NCBI GenBank assembly: GCA_014378125.1
Contig: JACMOG010000523.1
Coordinates: 1-14,196 of the forward strand
DNA from: Vitreoscilla sp.
Lineage (GTDB): Bacteria > Pseudomonadota > Gammaproteobacteria > Burkholderiales > Burkholderiaceae
DNA: 14,196 nt
Direction of reading: 5' to 3'
A program made the translations under genes and the position numbers. The number at the start of each line of letters is the position of its first letter. Position 1 is the first letter of the stretch. The notes under the pieces are model-generated. The model did not search any database, had not been told where the DNA came from, and saw only the letters and a program-made list of their open reading frames with translations. Below are positions 7,729-14,196 of this stretch, one piece after another.

Positions 7729-7862
7729 AACCCAGACGGGCGTTAGACGGTGAGCAACCGCTGACGCCCGTCGTCGTTTCCCGGGTTGATTCGCGGCCGT
7801 GCTGCCATCAGGGGCCGGCGGCACGAATTTCGGCACGTGGCGTCCCAAACCCAAACGGGCGT
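7726..7862. repeat. Pair of 18-base near-identical direct repeats beginning at the tRNA CCA end
   Basis: The copy at 7726-7743 (CCAAACCCAGACGGGCGT) recurs at 7845-7862 with one mismatch (G to A). The left copy contains the last three bases of the tRNA and the left arm of its terminator hairpin; the right copy stands alone in intergenic DNA. It may be the trace of a duplication or of a past integration at the tRNA 3' end. No integrase gene is visible nearby. Confidence 0.5.
7735..7772 (+). terminator. Hairpin downstream of tRNA-Thr (probable terminator)
   Basis: GACGGGCGT and ACGCCCGTC form a perfect 9-bp stem starting 6 bases after the tRNA CCA end. The 20-base interval can pair again internally (CGGT with ACCG). 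It is followed by GTCGTTTCCC, which holds only a short T-run. Position and strength make it the likely end of the tRNA transcript. Confidence 0.6.
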
Positions 7863-8216
7863 GAACGTTCCGGCAAGTCACACGGACCGACAACCTGCCG
7901 CAGGTGCGCACCCAACGTCACCGCCAGGTAGAGCGCATCACGCGAGTGCTGCCGCTTCGCTTGCCTCGTCTTCCGCACCCCGGCGAGCCACGCACCAAGA
8001 AATGCGCCCTCGAGGCCGGTCATGCCGATGACGCGCAGACCACTGCGGGCCTGGCGACACCGGAGCCCTTGTCGATGTTACGGGCGAGCGTACGGCGATG
8101 GTTGCCCGCCCCCTTCGTGCGAGTCAATCGGCCTGCCGGGCGAGTCGTTCCGGAGTCCACCAACCGCGCTCGACCGTGGCTTGCATGGAATGCCGATCCG
8201 TGACCCAAAGACATGC

Positions 8217-8247
8217 AAAAAAAGATTGGGAAGCCGCCTGCCCAATC
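8217..8247 (-). terminator. Intrinsic terminator on the minus strand
   Basis: Read on the minus strand, GATTGGG, a 10-base loop and CCCAATC are followed at once by seven T residues: a textbook Rho-independent terminator. It has no T-tract on the plus side, so it works only for leftward transcription. The nearest minus-strand stop codon is that of the ABC permease at 8756, about 510 bases upstream, so the transcript it ends is either the long 3' tail of the transporter operon or an unannotated small RNA. Confidence 0.75.
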
Positions 8248-8303
8248 GCGCAGCACATCCCTTGACACCCAGCGTTGGCGCGGCCTGGCGCGTGGTTCGC
8301 GCG

Positions 8304-8404
8304 GTGGGCCCACAGAGTTGTCCACAGTTTCGGTGGACAGAATCCCGCCCCAACACGGGGCGCCGACCGGGAAACTCAACTGACGGGGAAAACCCTTCTT
8401 TTCC
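8304..8404. repeat. Cluster of four inverted repeats with a DnaA-box-like site
   Basis: In order: the palindrome GTGGGCCCAC (8304-8313); TGTCCAC-7-GTGGACA (8319-8339); CGCCCC-5-GGGGCG (8346-8362); GGAAAA-6-TTTTCC (8387-8404). TTGTCCACA at 8318-8326 differs by one base from the DnaA-box core TTATCCACA. The cluster ends about 54 bases before the start codon of the 94-residue protein. It may hold operator sites, form a structured leader RNA, or be part of an RNA made from the opposite strand. Confidence 0.55.
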
Positions 8405-8457
8405 GACGGACGAGCGCGGTGACACGGCGTACCTTCGCATCATCAGAGGGAACTCAC

Positions 8458-8742
8458 ATGAACACCGCACTCAAGATCTCGAACGCGCTGGGCAAGCGCA
8501 CGCCGGACATGACCATCGACTGGGAATTCCAGCCGTCGCTGCAGCACCTCGTGCGCCGCACGGAGATGGCCAACGCCGACGTCCCCAGCTGGGCCGAGAC
8601 GATGCCGGCGGAGTTCGACGGGCTCGACGAGCCCGTGATGTTCCGCGAGGCGCTGGAAGGCCTGGCGGTGCGCGACATCGACGAGCCCGAGATCTTCCGC
8701 GTGTTCTTCGGCGAGACCGAAGGCACCCGGGCGCGCGCCTGA
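8458..8742 (+). CDS. Small acidic protein of unknown function (94 aa)
   Basis: I do not recognise this family. The 94 residues carry about 18 acidic and 10 basic side chains, with no signal peptide or membrane segment, so it is probably a small cytoplasmic protein. The C-terminal half contains a short internal repeat, LDEPVMFR (56-63) and IDEPEIFR (74-81). Two Trp residues lie in DWEFQPSL and PSWAETMP. The gene looks real: AGAGGGAA precedes the ATG by about six bases and nearly all codons end in G or C. It converges on the ABC transporter operon with 13 bases between the two stop codons and no terminator in the gap. Its own upstream region is rich in inverted repeats. A role in regulation or in stress is possible but nothing here shows it. 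Confidence 0.78.
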   Translation: MNTALKISNALGKRTPDMTIDWEFQPSLQHLVRRTEMANADVPSWAETMPAEFDGLDEPVMFREALEGLAVRDIDEPEIFRVFFGETEGTRARA

Positions 8743-8755
8743 ACGCGAGCCAGGA

Positions 8756-9631
8756 CTACTGCACCCGCGGATCGAGCACGTCGCGCAACGCGTCGCCGAT
8801 CGCGCTGAGCGCATAGATCAACAGGAACATCGCCACCACGGTTCCCACCAGCGGCCCCCACACGTCGTTCGTCAGGTCCTGCGACGCGCCCGCGATCAGC
8901 AGGCCCCAGCTGGCGCCCTCCTGCACGCCGAGCCCCAGGTAGGTGAGGATCACCTCGCCCTTGACGGCGGCCAGCAGCACCAGCGACGTCGTGATGATGG
9001 CTACGTGGATCACGTTGGGCAGGATCTCCGAGAACATGATGCGGCTGGGGCGCGCGCCCAGGCTGCGCGCCGCGAGCACGTAGTCGCTGCCCTTGTGCCT
9101 CAGCACCTCGCCGCGCACCAGCCGCATGATGCTCACCCAGCTGGTGGCCGCGATGGCCACGCACATCGACGCCAGGCCCTTGCCCATGGCGTACGAGATG
9201 GCGGTGATCAGCAGGATGTCGGGCACCGACACCACCACCGAATAGACCCAGTTGATGACCGCGTCCACCCAGCCGCCGAAGTAGCCCGCGGCCAGGCCCA
9301 GCGCGGTGCCGAAGGGCACGGCCAGTGCGGTGGTGATCAACCCGATGGTGACGGCGGTCTGAGCGCCCGCCAGCACGCGCCACAGCACCGAGCGGCCGAG
9401 GATGTCGGTGCCCAGCAGCCTGGCCAGGTGCAGGCTGGGCGGCTCCTGCGCGTCGCCCACCGACGCCTCGTGGTCGGGCAGCAGGTGGGCGTAGCCCAGC
9501 ACGGCCACCAGCAGGTACAGCAGCAGCACGATCATGCAGGCGCGGATGTGCGGCGCGCGCCACAGGGCGACCAGCGCCTCGCTGGCCGCCGAGCGCGGCT
9601 TGCGATGGGCGTCGACGATCACGGCGCTCAT
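8756..9631 (-). CDS. Peptide-type ABC transporter permease, OppC/DppC family
   Basis: A 291-residue inner-membrane permease, last gene of the operon. A first membrane span at about 31-48 is followed by the OppC-type N-terminal region with LLGTDILGRSVLWRVLAGA (72-90). The main membrane block begins at about 91, with the EAA loop at about 184-206 (YVLAARSLGARPSRIMFSEI), which docks the ATPase, then GEVILTYLGLGVQEGASWG (225-243) and the conserved tail GDALRDVLDPR. Length and motifs are normal. The ATG at 9631 overlaps the stop of the OppB-like gene as ATGA, so the two permeases are translationally coupled and form the heterodimeric channel. The exact substrate (di- or oligopeptide, or another SBP_bac_5 ligand) cannot be read from the permease. 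Confidence 0.92.
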   Translation of the reverse strand: MSAVIVDAHRKPRSAASEALVALWRAPHIRACMIVLLLYLLVAVLGYAHLLPDHEASVGDAQEPPSLHLARLLGTDILGRSVLWRVLAGAQTAVTIGLITTALAVPFGTALGLAAGYFGGWVDAVINWVYSVVVSVPDILLITAISYAMGKGLASMCVAIAATSWVSIMRLVRGEVLRHKGSDYVLAARSLGARPSRIMFSEILPNVIHVAIITTSLVLLAAVKGEVILTYLGLGVQEGASWGLLIAGASQDLTNDVWGPLVGTVVAMFLLIYALSAIGDALRDVLDPRVQ

Positions 9632-10560
9632 GACAGCCTCACGCGAGGATCGACGACCGCGTACAGCAGGTCGTTGATCAGGTTGAACAGCACCAGCGCC
9701 AGCGCGCCCAGCACCGTCACGGCCTTGAGCACGGGCAGGTCGCCGCGCGACAACGCGTCGATGGTGAGGTTGCCGATGCCGGGAATCGAGAAGAAGCGCT
9801 CCATCAGGAACGAGCCCAGGATCAGGAACGGGATGGTGGTGACGTTCTGGGTGATGATGGGGATCCACGCGTTGGGCAGCACGTGGCGGAACAGCACGCG
9901 GCCCTCGCCGGCGCCCTTGGAGCGCGCGGTGCGCACCCAGTCGGCGTTGATGTCGGCCAGGAACAGCGTGCGGTACAGGCGCACGTCGGGGCCCATCGAC
10001 AGCAGCAGCTGGATCAGCCACGGCAGCGCCAGGTACTTCACCGCGGCCCAGCCGTCCTCGTAGCCGTTGATGGGAAACCAGTCGAACTTGAACGCGAGCA
10101 GGTATTGCAGCGCCAGCACGTACACCAGCGCCGACACGCTCATCGCCGCGATGAACAACGCGCGGGCGCCGCGGTCGACGATGCCGTCGCGGTGGCGCGT
10201 GATGAACAACGCCAGCGACACGTTGACGATGGCGCCGAACACGAACGGCGGCACCGTCACCGACAGGCTGACCAGCGCACCGGACTTGAGCTGGGTGCCC
10301 AGGTCGTCGCCGGTGACGAACGACTTGCCGTAGTCGAAGGTGACGATCTGGCGCAGGAAGTCGAGGAACTGCGCCGGCAGCGACTGGTCCAGCCCCCATT
10401 GGTGGCGCAGGTTGGCCATGGCCTCGGGCGTGGCGTGCTGGCCCAGCGCCGTGCGCACCGGATCGGGCCCGAAGGTGTTGAACAGCAGGAACGTGAGCAG
10501 CGCAACGCCGAACACCGTGGGGACGGCCTGCAGCAGGCGGCGCACGATGTACGCGCCCAT
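9628..10560 (-). CDS. Peptide-type ABC transporter permease, OppB/DppB family
   Basis: A 310-residue inner-membrane permease. The family N-terminus is clear (MGAYIVRRLLQAVPTVFGVA, first span about 8-28), followed by the periplasmic segment with LRHQWGLDQSLPAQFLDFL. Further spans run through about 95-300, with the EAA loop at about 211-235 (TARSKGAGEGRVLFRHVLPN), IPGIGNLTIDALSRGD (259-274) and the closing YAVVDPRV. Its start codon shares one base with the stop of the upstream binding-protein gene (TGATG), and its stop overlaps the next start. It pairs with the OppC-like subunit and the ATPase to make the importer. Confidence 0.93.
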   Translation of the reverse strand: MGAYIVRRLLQAVPTVFGVALLTFLLFNTFGPDPVRTALGQHATPEAMANLRHQWGLDQSLPAQFLDFLRQIVTFDYGKSFVTGDDLGTQLKSGALVSLSVTVPPFVFGAIVNVSLALFITRHRDGIVDRGARALFIAAMSVSALVYVLALQYLLAFKFDWFPINGYEDGWAAVKYLALPWLIQLLLSMGPDVRLYRTLFLADINADWVRTARSKGAGEGRVLFRHVLPNAWIPIITQNVTTIPFLILGSFLMERFFSIPGIGNLTIDALSRGDLPVLKAVTVLGALALVLFNLINDLLYAVVDPRVRLS

Positions 10561-12320
10561 CAGAGGCCCTTCTTCTTGGCCGCCATGTCCACGCTGAGGA
10601 ACATGAACTCCGGCTGCAGCAGGTTGCGCTTGAAGTTGCCCACCCACTTCTGCAGCACGCCGAAGCGCAGCGTGTCGTAGGCGAACATCACCGGCACGTC
10701 GTCCTTCAGGCGCGCGTTCATGGTGCGGATGTACTCCAGCCGCTGGGGCCCGTTGGGCATCAGGCGCATGGCCTCGTAGGCCTTGTCGTAGGCGGGGTCG
10801 GCGTAACTGCCGCTGTTGGGACCCGGCGCGGCATTCTTGCTGTACATCAGCTGGTAGAAGTTCTCGGGGTCGGGGTAGTCGGCGACCCAGCCCGTCCAGG
10901 CCAGCTGGAAGTTGCCGCCCGAGGTGGCTTTGGAGAACGTCGGCACGTCCATGAAATCGGCCTTGAGCTGGATGCCGGCGGTCGCGAACTGGGCCCGCAG
11001 CAGGTCGAACAGGTTGTGGTACTCGGCGTTGCCGGAACTGAACACCATGGTGAACGCAGGCAGCCCGTTGCCACCGGGGAAGCCCGCGTCGGCGAGCAGC
11101 TTCTTCGCGCGCGCGAGGTCGTGGTGGTTGGTGACGGCACCGCTCTCGCGTTCGTTGCCCGGCAGCTCGTAGGGCACGATGCTCTCGAGTGCGCGCTGGC
11201 GTCCGTTGTAGAGGACGTCGATCACGGCCTTCGGATCGAACGTGGCCGCCATGGCCTGGCGCAGCAGCTTGTTGCGGCCCAGCACCGGGTCCTTCATGTT
11301 CAGCATGATGAACCAGTCGTCGTTGCCGATCGTCCAGTAGATGTTGAACTTCGACGCGTACTCGTCGCCGAGGCGGAACTGGCCGTCGGGCGCGCGCACC
11401 ACCATCTTCGTGAAGTTGGAGCGGTCGAGCCCGCGCCAGTCGATCTCGCCGCGCAGGAACTTCAGGGCAGCCGGTTGCGACTCCTCGATCAGCGGCATGT
11501 CGATGGCGTCGGCGATCGGCAGCCGCTTGCCCGCGTCCTTGAGCAGGCCCTTCTCGGCGTCGCCGGGTGCGCCCACGCTCGGATAGCGGCCGTAGTAGTC
11601 GGGATTCCTCAAGAAGTGAAGCGTCGACTTCCGGTCGACCGGACCCTTGAGGGTGAACGGGCCGGTGCCCACCGGGTTGACGGCGAAGCGGTCCTTGTAC
11701 ATCTGCACGGCCTCGACGGGCACGATGGCCGTCGAGCCCAGCGTCAGCGCGAACAGGAACAGCCCGTTCGGACGCGTGAGCGTGATCGAGAAGGTGCTGG
11801 CGTCGATGCGCCGAAGACCGGCGATGTCCGCCTTGGTCAGGTCGGCGTCCGCGGGCGCCTTCGCGGTGGCCGCGCGCCAGGCGTCGAGGCCCACCACGGC
11901 GCCTTCCATCGCGAACCAGCTCTTCGAGTTGATGCGCGCGTCGGCGTAGCGCTTGAGCGAATACAGCGCGTCGTCGGCCGTCACCTCGCGGCCCTTGCCG
12001 CCCGGAAAACAGGCGTTGTCGTGGAAGTGCACGCCCTTGCGCAGGTGGAACGTGTACGTGAGCTTGTCGGCGCTCAGCGTCGGCATGGACTCCAGCAGGT
12101 CGGGCGTCAGCTTGTACGGCCGCTCCAGGTACGCGTAGGACAGCAGCGTGCTGTAGACCTGCAGGATCACCTCGCTGCTCGTCTCGTCGGCCGCGCGCGG
12201 CGGATCCATCGACTCGAAGGACGCCGAGCGCGCGTAGGTCAGCACCGAGGGTTCGGCGGCCTGCGCGCCCGTTGCGGCCAGGCAGGCAAGCGCGAAGGCA
12301 AGCATTTTCACGAGATTCAT
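10560..12320 (-). CDS. Periplasmic substrate-binding protein of peptide-type ABC transporter (SBP_bac_5), downstream copy
   Basis: A 586-residue exported binding protein. A Sec signal peptide (KMLAFALACLAATGAQA, cleavage after about 21) leads into the SBP_bac_5 fold. Conserved points are LTYTFHLRKGVHFHDNA (87-103), VTADDALYSLKR, NPVGTGPFTL (215-224) and GWVADYPDPENF (477-488), the family signature near the ligand pocket. It is somewhat longer than E. coli DppA or OppA, with an insertion around 249-290 that is shared with its neighbour. The ATG at 12320 is preceded by GGAGG four bases upstream. It starts 26 bases after the stop of a paralogue of nearly equal length. It would deliver ligand to the permeases encoded directly downstream. 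The ligand is unknown; peptides are the default guess for this family. Confidence 0.93.
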   Translation of the reverse strand: MNLVKMLAFALACLAATGAQAAEPSVLTYARSASFESMDPPRAADETSSEVILQVYSTLLSYAYLERPYKLTPDLLESMPTLSADKLTYTFHLRKGVHFHDNACFPGGKGREVTADDALYSLKRYADARINSKSWFAMEGAVVGLDAWRAATAKAPADADLTKADIAGLRRIDASTFSITLTRPNGLFLFALTLGSTAIVPVEAVQMYKDRFAVNPVGTGPFTLKGPVDRKSTLHFLRNPDYYGRYPSVGAPGDAEKGLLKDAGKRLPIADAIDMPLIEESQPAALKFLRGEIDWRGLDRSNFTKMVVRAPDGQFRLGDEYASKFNIYWTIGNDDWFIMLNMKDPVLGRNKLLRQAMAATFDPKAVIDVLYNGRQRALESIVPYELPGNERESGAVTNHHDLARAKKLLADAGFPGGNGLPAFTMVFSSGNAEYHNLFDLLRAQFATAGIQLKADFMDVPTFSKATSGGNFQLAWTGWVADYPDPENFYQLMYSKNAAPGPNSGSYADPAYDKAYEAMRLMPNGPQRLEYIRTMNARLKDDVPVMFAYDTLRFGVLQKWVGNFKRNLLQPEFMFLSVDMAAKKKGL

Positions 12321-12324
12321 CACC

Positions 12325-12329
12325 CCTCC
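12325..12329 (-). promoter_or_regulatory. Strong ribosome binding site for the downstream binding protein
   Basis: GGAGG on the minus strand, four bases before the ATG at 12320. It fixes this start against in-frame codons farther upstream that would overlap the end of the preceding binding-protein gene. Of the transporter genes starting in this window, this one has the clearest ribosome site. Confidence 0.75.
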
Positions 12330-12346
12330 AATGGGTTGCAGCGGGC

Positions 12347-14104
12347 TCACGGGCCCTTCTTCTTCGCGGCCATGTCCACGCTCAGGTACATGAGCTGCGG
12401 CGCGAAGGGGTTGCGCTTGAAGTTGCCCACCCACTTCTGCAGCACGCCCACGGCCACCGGATCGTGGATGAGGATCATCGGCACGTCGTCCTCGATCAGC
12501 CCGTTCATCGTGCGGATGGCGCCCAGTCGCTGCGGGCCGTCGGGCAGCGCGCGCATCGCCTCGAATGCCTTGTCGTAGGCCGGGTTGGCGTAGCTGCCGA
12601 AGTTGTTGCCCGGGTTGCCGCGGTACAGCAGGCTGAAGAAGATGGCCGCATCCGGCGAGGGCGCCGCGAAGCCGTTCAGGGAGATCTGGAACTTGCCGCC
12701 CGCGCCCGCCTTGAGGAACGCCGGCCAGTCCATGAAGTCGGCCTTGAGCTGGATGCCCACGGTGGCGAACTGGGCGCGCAGCAGGTCGAAGAAGTTGTGC
12801 AGGTCGGCATCGCCGCCCGGCAGCGCCAGCGTGATCGGGGGCAGGCCATGCCCGCCCGGGTATCCCGCGTCCGCCAGCAGCTTCTTCGCGCGCGCGAGAT
12901 CGTGTGGGTTGCCCACGGCGCCGCTTTCGCGTTCGTTGCCGGCCATCTCGATGGGCACGATGCTTTGCAGCCGGTGGCCCCGGCCGTTGTACAGCGTGTC
13001 GATGATGGCCTGCGCGTCCACCGTGGCCGCCAGGGCCTGGCGCAGCGGCTTGTTGTTGCCCAGCAGCGGATCGCGCATGTTCAGGATCAGCATCGAGATG
13101 CTGGGCGACACGCTCGAATAGAGGCTGAACCTGGTGGCGTAGTCGTCGGCCAGGCGGAACTGCCCGTCCGGCGTGCGCAGCACCATCTTCGTGAAGTTGG
13201 AGCGGTCGAGCGCGCGCCAGTCGCCCTCGCCGCGCAGGAACTTCAGCGCGGCGGGCTGCGCCTCCTCGATCAGCGGCATGTCGATGGCGTCGACCAGCGG
13301 CAGCCGCTTGCCGGCGTCCTTCAGCAGGCCCTTTTCGGCGTCGCCGGGCGCGCCCGTGGCGGGATACGTGCGGTAGTAGTTCGGGTTGCGCACCAGGTGC
13401 AACGTGGCCTTGCGGTCGACCGGGCCCGGCAGCATGAACGGCCCGGTGCCCACCGGGTTGACGCCGAATCGGTCCTTGTACAGGCGCACGGCCTCCACCG
13501 GCACGATGGACGCGGGCGCCAGGGCGAGCACGTACAGGAACTGCGGGTTCTCGTGCGTCAGCGTGATGCTGAACGTGCTGGCGTCGATCCGGTGCAGGCC
13601 GGCGATTTCCAAAGCGGACAGGTCGGCGTCCGCCGGGGCCTTGGCGGTCGCTGCGCGGAACGCGTCGAGTCCGGCCACGGCGCCGGCCATCGTCGACCAG
13701 CTCAGCGAATTGGCGCGCGCGTCGGCAAATCGGCGCAGCGAGTACAGCACGTCGTCGGCCGTCAGCTCGCGGCCCTTGCCGCCGGCAAAGCAGGCGTTGT
13801 CGTGGAACTTCACGCCCTTGCGCAGGCGGAAGGTGTACGTCAGCTTGTCGGCGCCCAGCGTGGGCATCGCCTCCAGCAGGTCGGGCTCCAGCCTGATCGG
13901 GCGCTCGAGGTAGCCGGTCGTGAACAGGCGGCTGTACACCTCCTCGATCACGTCGATCGAGGGCACGTCGAACTGCGCCATCGGATCCAGCGACACGAAA
14001 GGCGCGGTGCGCACGAAGGTGAAGACCGACGGCTCGGCGGCCTGCGTGGCCACGGCGGCAAGCAGGCCGGCGGCCAGCGCCGCAAGACGAAGAAGGGGTG
14101 ACAT
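12347..14104 (-). CDS. Periplasmic substrate-binding protein of peptide-type ABC transporter (SBP_bac_5), upstream diverged copy
   Basis: A 585-residue exported protein, paralogous to the next gene along its whole length, from the mature N-terminus AEPSV to the shared tail VDMAAKKKG. It has a signal peptide (LLRLAALAAGLLAAVATQA, cleavage after about 22). NPVGTGPFML (216-225) and LTADDVLYSLRR are kept. In contrast, the region aligned with GWVADYPDPENF reads GFAAPSPDAAIF (478-489), and the segment with NDDWFIMLNMKD in the neighbour reads SPSISMLILNMRD, so the ligand site has changed. The ATG at 14104 gives a compact signal peptide and starts 8 bases after the ATPase stop. A GTG at 14128 would add eight residues and overlap the ATPase gene; it is less likely. 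It probably shares the permeases with its neighbour but binds something else. Confidence 0.92.
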   Translation of the reverse strand: MSPLLRLAALAAGLLAAVATQAAEPSVFTFVRTAPFVSLDPMAQFDVPSIDVIEEVYSRLFTTGYLERPIRLEPDLLEAMPTLGADKLTYTFRLRKGVKFHDNACFAGGKGRELTADDVLYSLRRFADARANSLSWSTMAGAVAGLDAFRAATAKAPADADLSALEIAGLHRIDASTFSITLTHENPQFLYVLALAPASIVPVEAVRLYKDRFGVNPVGTGPFMLPGPVDRKATLHLVRNPNYYRTYPATGAPGDAEKGLLKDAGKRLPLVDAIDMPLIEEAQPAALKFLRGEGDWRALDRSNFTKMVLRTPDGQFRLADDYATRFSLYSSVSPSISMLILNMRDPLLGNNKPLRQALAATVDAQAIIDTLYNGRGHRLQSIVPIEMAGNERESGAVGNPHDLARAKKLLADAGYPGGHGLPPITLALPGGDADLHNFFDLLRAQFATVGIQLKADFMDWPAFLKAGAGGKFQISLNGFAAPSPDAAIFFSLLYRGNPGNNFGSYANPAYDKAFEAMRALPDGPQRLGAIRTMNGLIEDDVPMILIHDPVAVGVLQKWVGNFKRNPFAPQLMYLSVDMAAKKKGP

Positions 14105-14112
14105 CGACGCTT

Positions 14113-14196
14113 TCAAAGCAGGTGACACGCGGCGCGGTGCAGGCCGGCGGTGTCGATGACGCGCAGCTCGGGCTCCGCCTCGCGGCAGCGCGGCTC
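14113..14196 (-). CDS. Peptide-type ABC transporter ATP-binding protein (partial, last 27 residues only)
   Basis: The right edge holds only the C-terminal tail of a minus-strand gene: it enters as EPRCREAEPELRVI and ends RAACHLL before a TGA at 14113-14115. The pattern RC-x-x-x-EP-x-L followed by ACHL is the hallmark of the extra C-terminal domain of OppD/OppF/DppD/DppF ATPases (oligopeptide/dipeptide ABC family). The Walker and signature motifs lie outside the window. It ends eight bases before the ATG of the first binding protein, so it is the upstream gene of the same operon. Whether it is a single ATPase or the second half of a fused double ATPase cannot be told. Confidence 0.85.
   Translation of the reverse strand, partial: EPRCREAEPELRVIDTAGLHRAACHLL

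Larger units (their letters stand above)
7773..8457. other. Intergenic stretch of about 690 bases without a convincing gene
   Basis: No frame here combines good codon use, a ribosome site and a recognisable protein. Third-position G/C bias drops compared with the neighbouring genes. The stretch holds the right copy of the tRNA-linked repeat (7845-7862), an intrinsic terminator on the minus strand (8217-8247), and a cluster of inverted repeats at 8304-8404 just upstream of the 94-residue protein gene. The part between about 7865 and 8215 shows nothing I can name. Confidence 0.7.

Noticed and set aside
7668..7931. Plus-strand frame of 87 codons and an opposite 76-codon frame over the tRNA
   Set aside because: Both are translations of the tRNA-Thr gene and its terminator (for example VEGSTPFSG), a common false gene call.
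7808..8023. Minus-strand frame of 71 codons with a plausible start (MTGLEGAFLGAWLAGVRK)
   Set aside because: Its third-position G/C bias is lower than that of neighbouring genes, it has no clear ribosome site and matches no family I know. It could be a decayed gene remnant but cannot be supported.
8318..8326. Replication origin suggested by a DnaA-box-like 9-mer
   Set aside because: One near-match, no AT-rich unwinding region and no dnaA, dnaN, parA or gidA nearby, so it is kept only as a possible binding site.
8020..8470. Overlapping minus-strand frames of 119 and 130 codons upstream of the 94-residue gene
   Set aside because: They run through the inverted repeats and the terminator, have atypical composition and no recognisable domain; the DNA looks non-coding.
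8443..8814. Minus-strand frame of 123 codons opposite the 94-residue gene
   Set aside because: The plus-strand frame has the better ribosome site, codon bias and protein composition, and the minus frame also overlaps the permease gene.
11016..14101. Long plus-strand frames opposite the two binding proteins (about 520 and 609 codons)
   Set aside because: They are antisense shadows. Their translations resemble each other only because the genes opposite are paralogues.

Overview
The window is GC-rich chromosomal DNA with tightly packed genes and third codon positions almost always G or C. The gene families (type IVb pilus proteins, a stand-alone heptose adenylyltransferase, a tRNA-Thr(CGU), an Opp/Dpp-type ABC transporter) suit a Gram-negative betaproteobacterium, probably of the order Burkholderiales. 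The genus cannot be fixed from this sequence alone.

Layout. (1) Bases 1-3882, minus strand: part of a type IVb (R64 thin-pilus/BFP/TCP-like) pilus operon, read as a PilL/TcpQ-like protein, a lipoprotein secretin (PilN/BfpB family) and a PilO2-like accessory protein that runs off the left edge. The later pil genes (assembly ATPase, platform protein, prepilins) would lie to the left. (2) 3980-4606, minus: a TMEM175-family (DUF1211) membrane protein. (3) 4689-7475, plus: a TPR protein with a GT9-like glycosyltransferase domain, then an adjacent pair for ADP-heptose synthesis, an RfaE2/HldC-type adenylyltransferase and the phosphatase GmhB. (4) 7653-7728, plus: tRNA-Thr with its own promoter and a downstream hairpin. 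(5) 7729-8457: about 730 bases with no convincing gene, holding a clear minus-strand intrinsic terminator and a run of inverted repeats including a DnaA-box-like site. (6) 8458-8742, plus: a 94-residue acidic protein of unknown function. (7) 8756-14196, minus: a peptide-type ABC importer operon, in transcription order the end of an ATPase, two tandem paralogous substrate-binding proteins, and two permeases. The genes are coupled by overlapping stop/start codons or short gaps.

How the genes work together. The pil genes would form the outer-membrane exit pore and its periplasmic and inner-membrane connectors. HldC and GmhB supply two steps of ADP-heptose synthesis, and the neighbouring TPR-GT9 protein is a plausible but unproven user of a nucleotide sugar. 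In the ABC operon two binding proteins probably share one permease pair. The second-transcribed one keeps the usual peptide-binding-protein signature near its C-terminus, while the first-transcribed one has lost it, which suggests different ligands.

The items most worth a second look are the diverged tandem binding proteins, the 94-residue unknown with its structured upstream region and nearby minus-strand terminator, the three-domain PilL-like protein, and the TPR-GT9/heptose cluster. I found no CRISPR array, insertion sequence, prophage or recognisable defence system.
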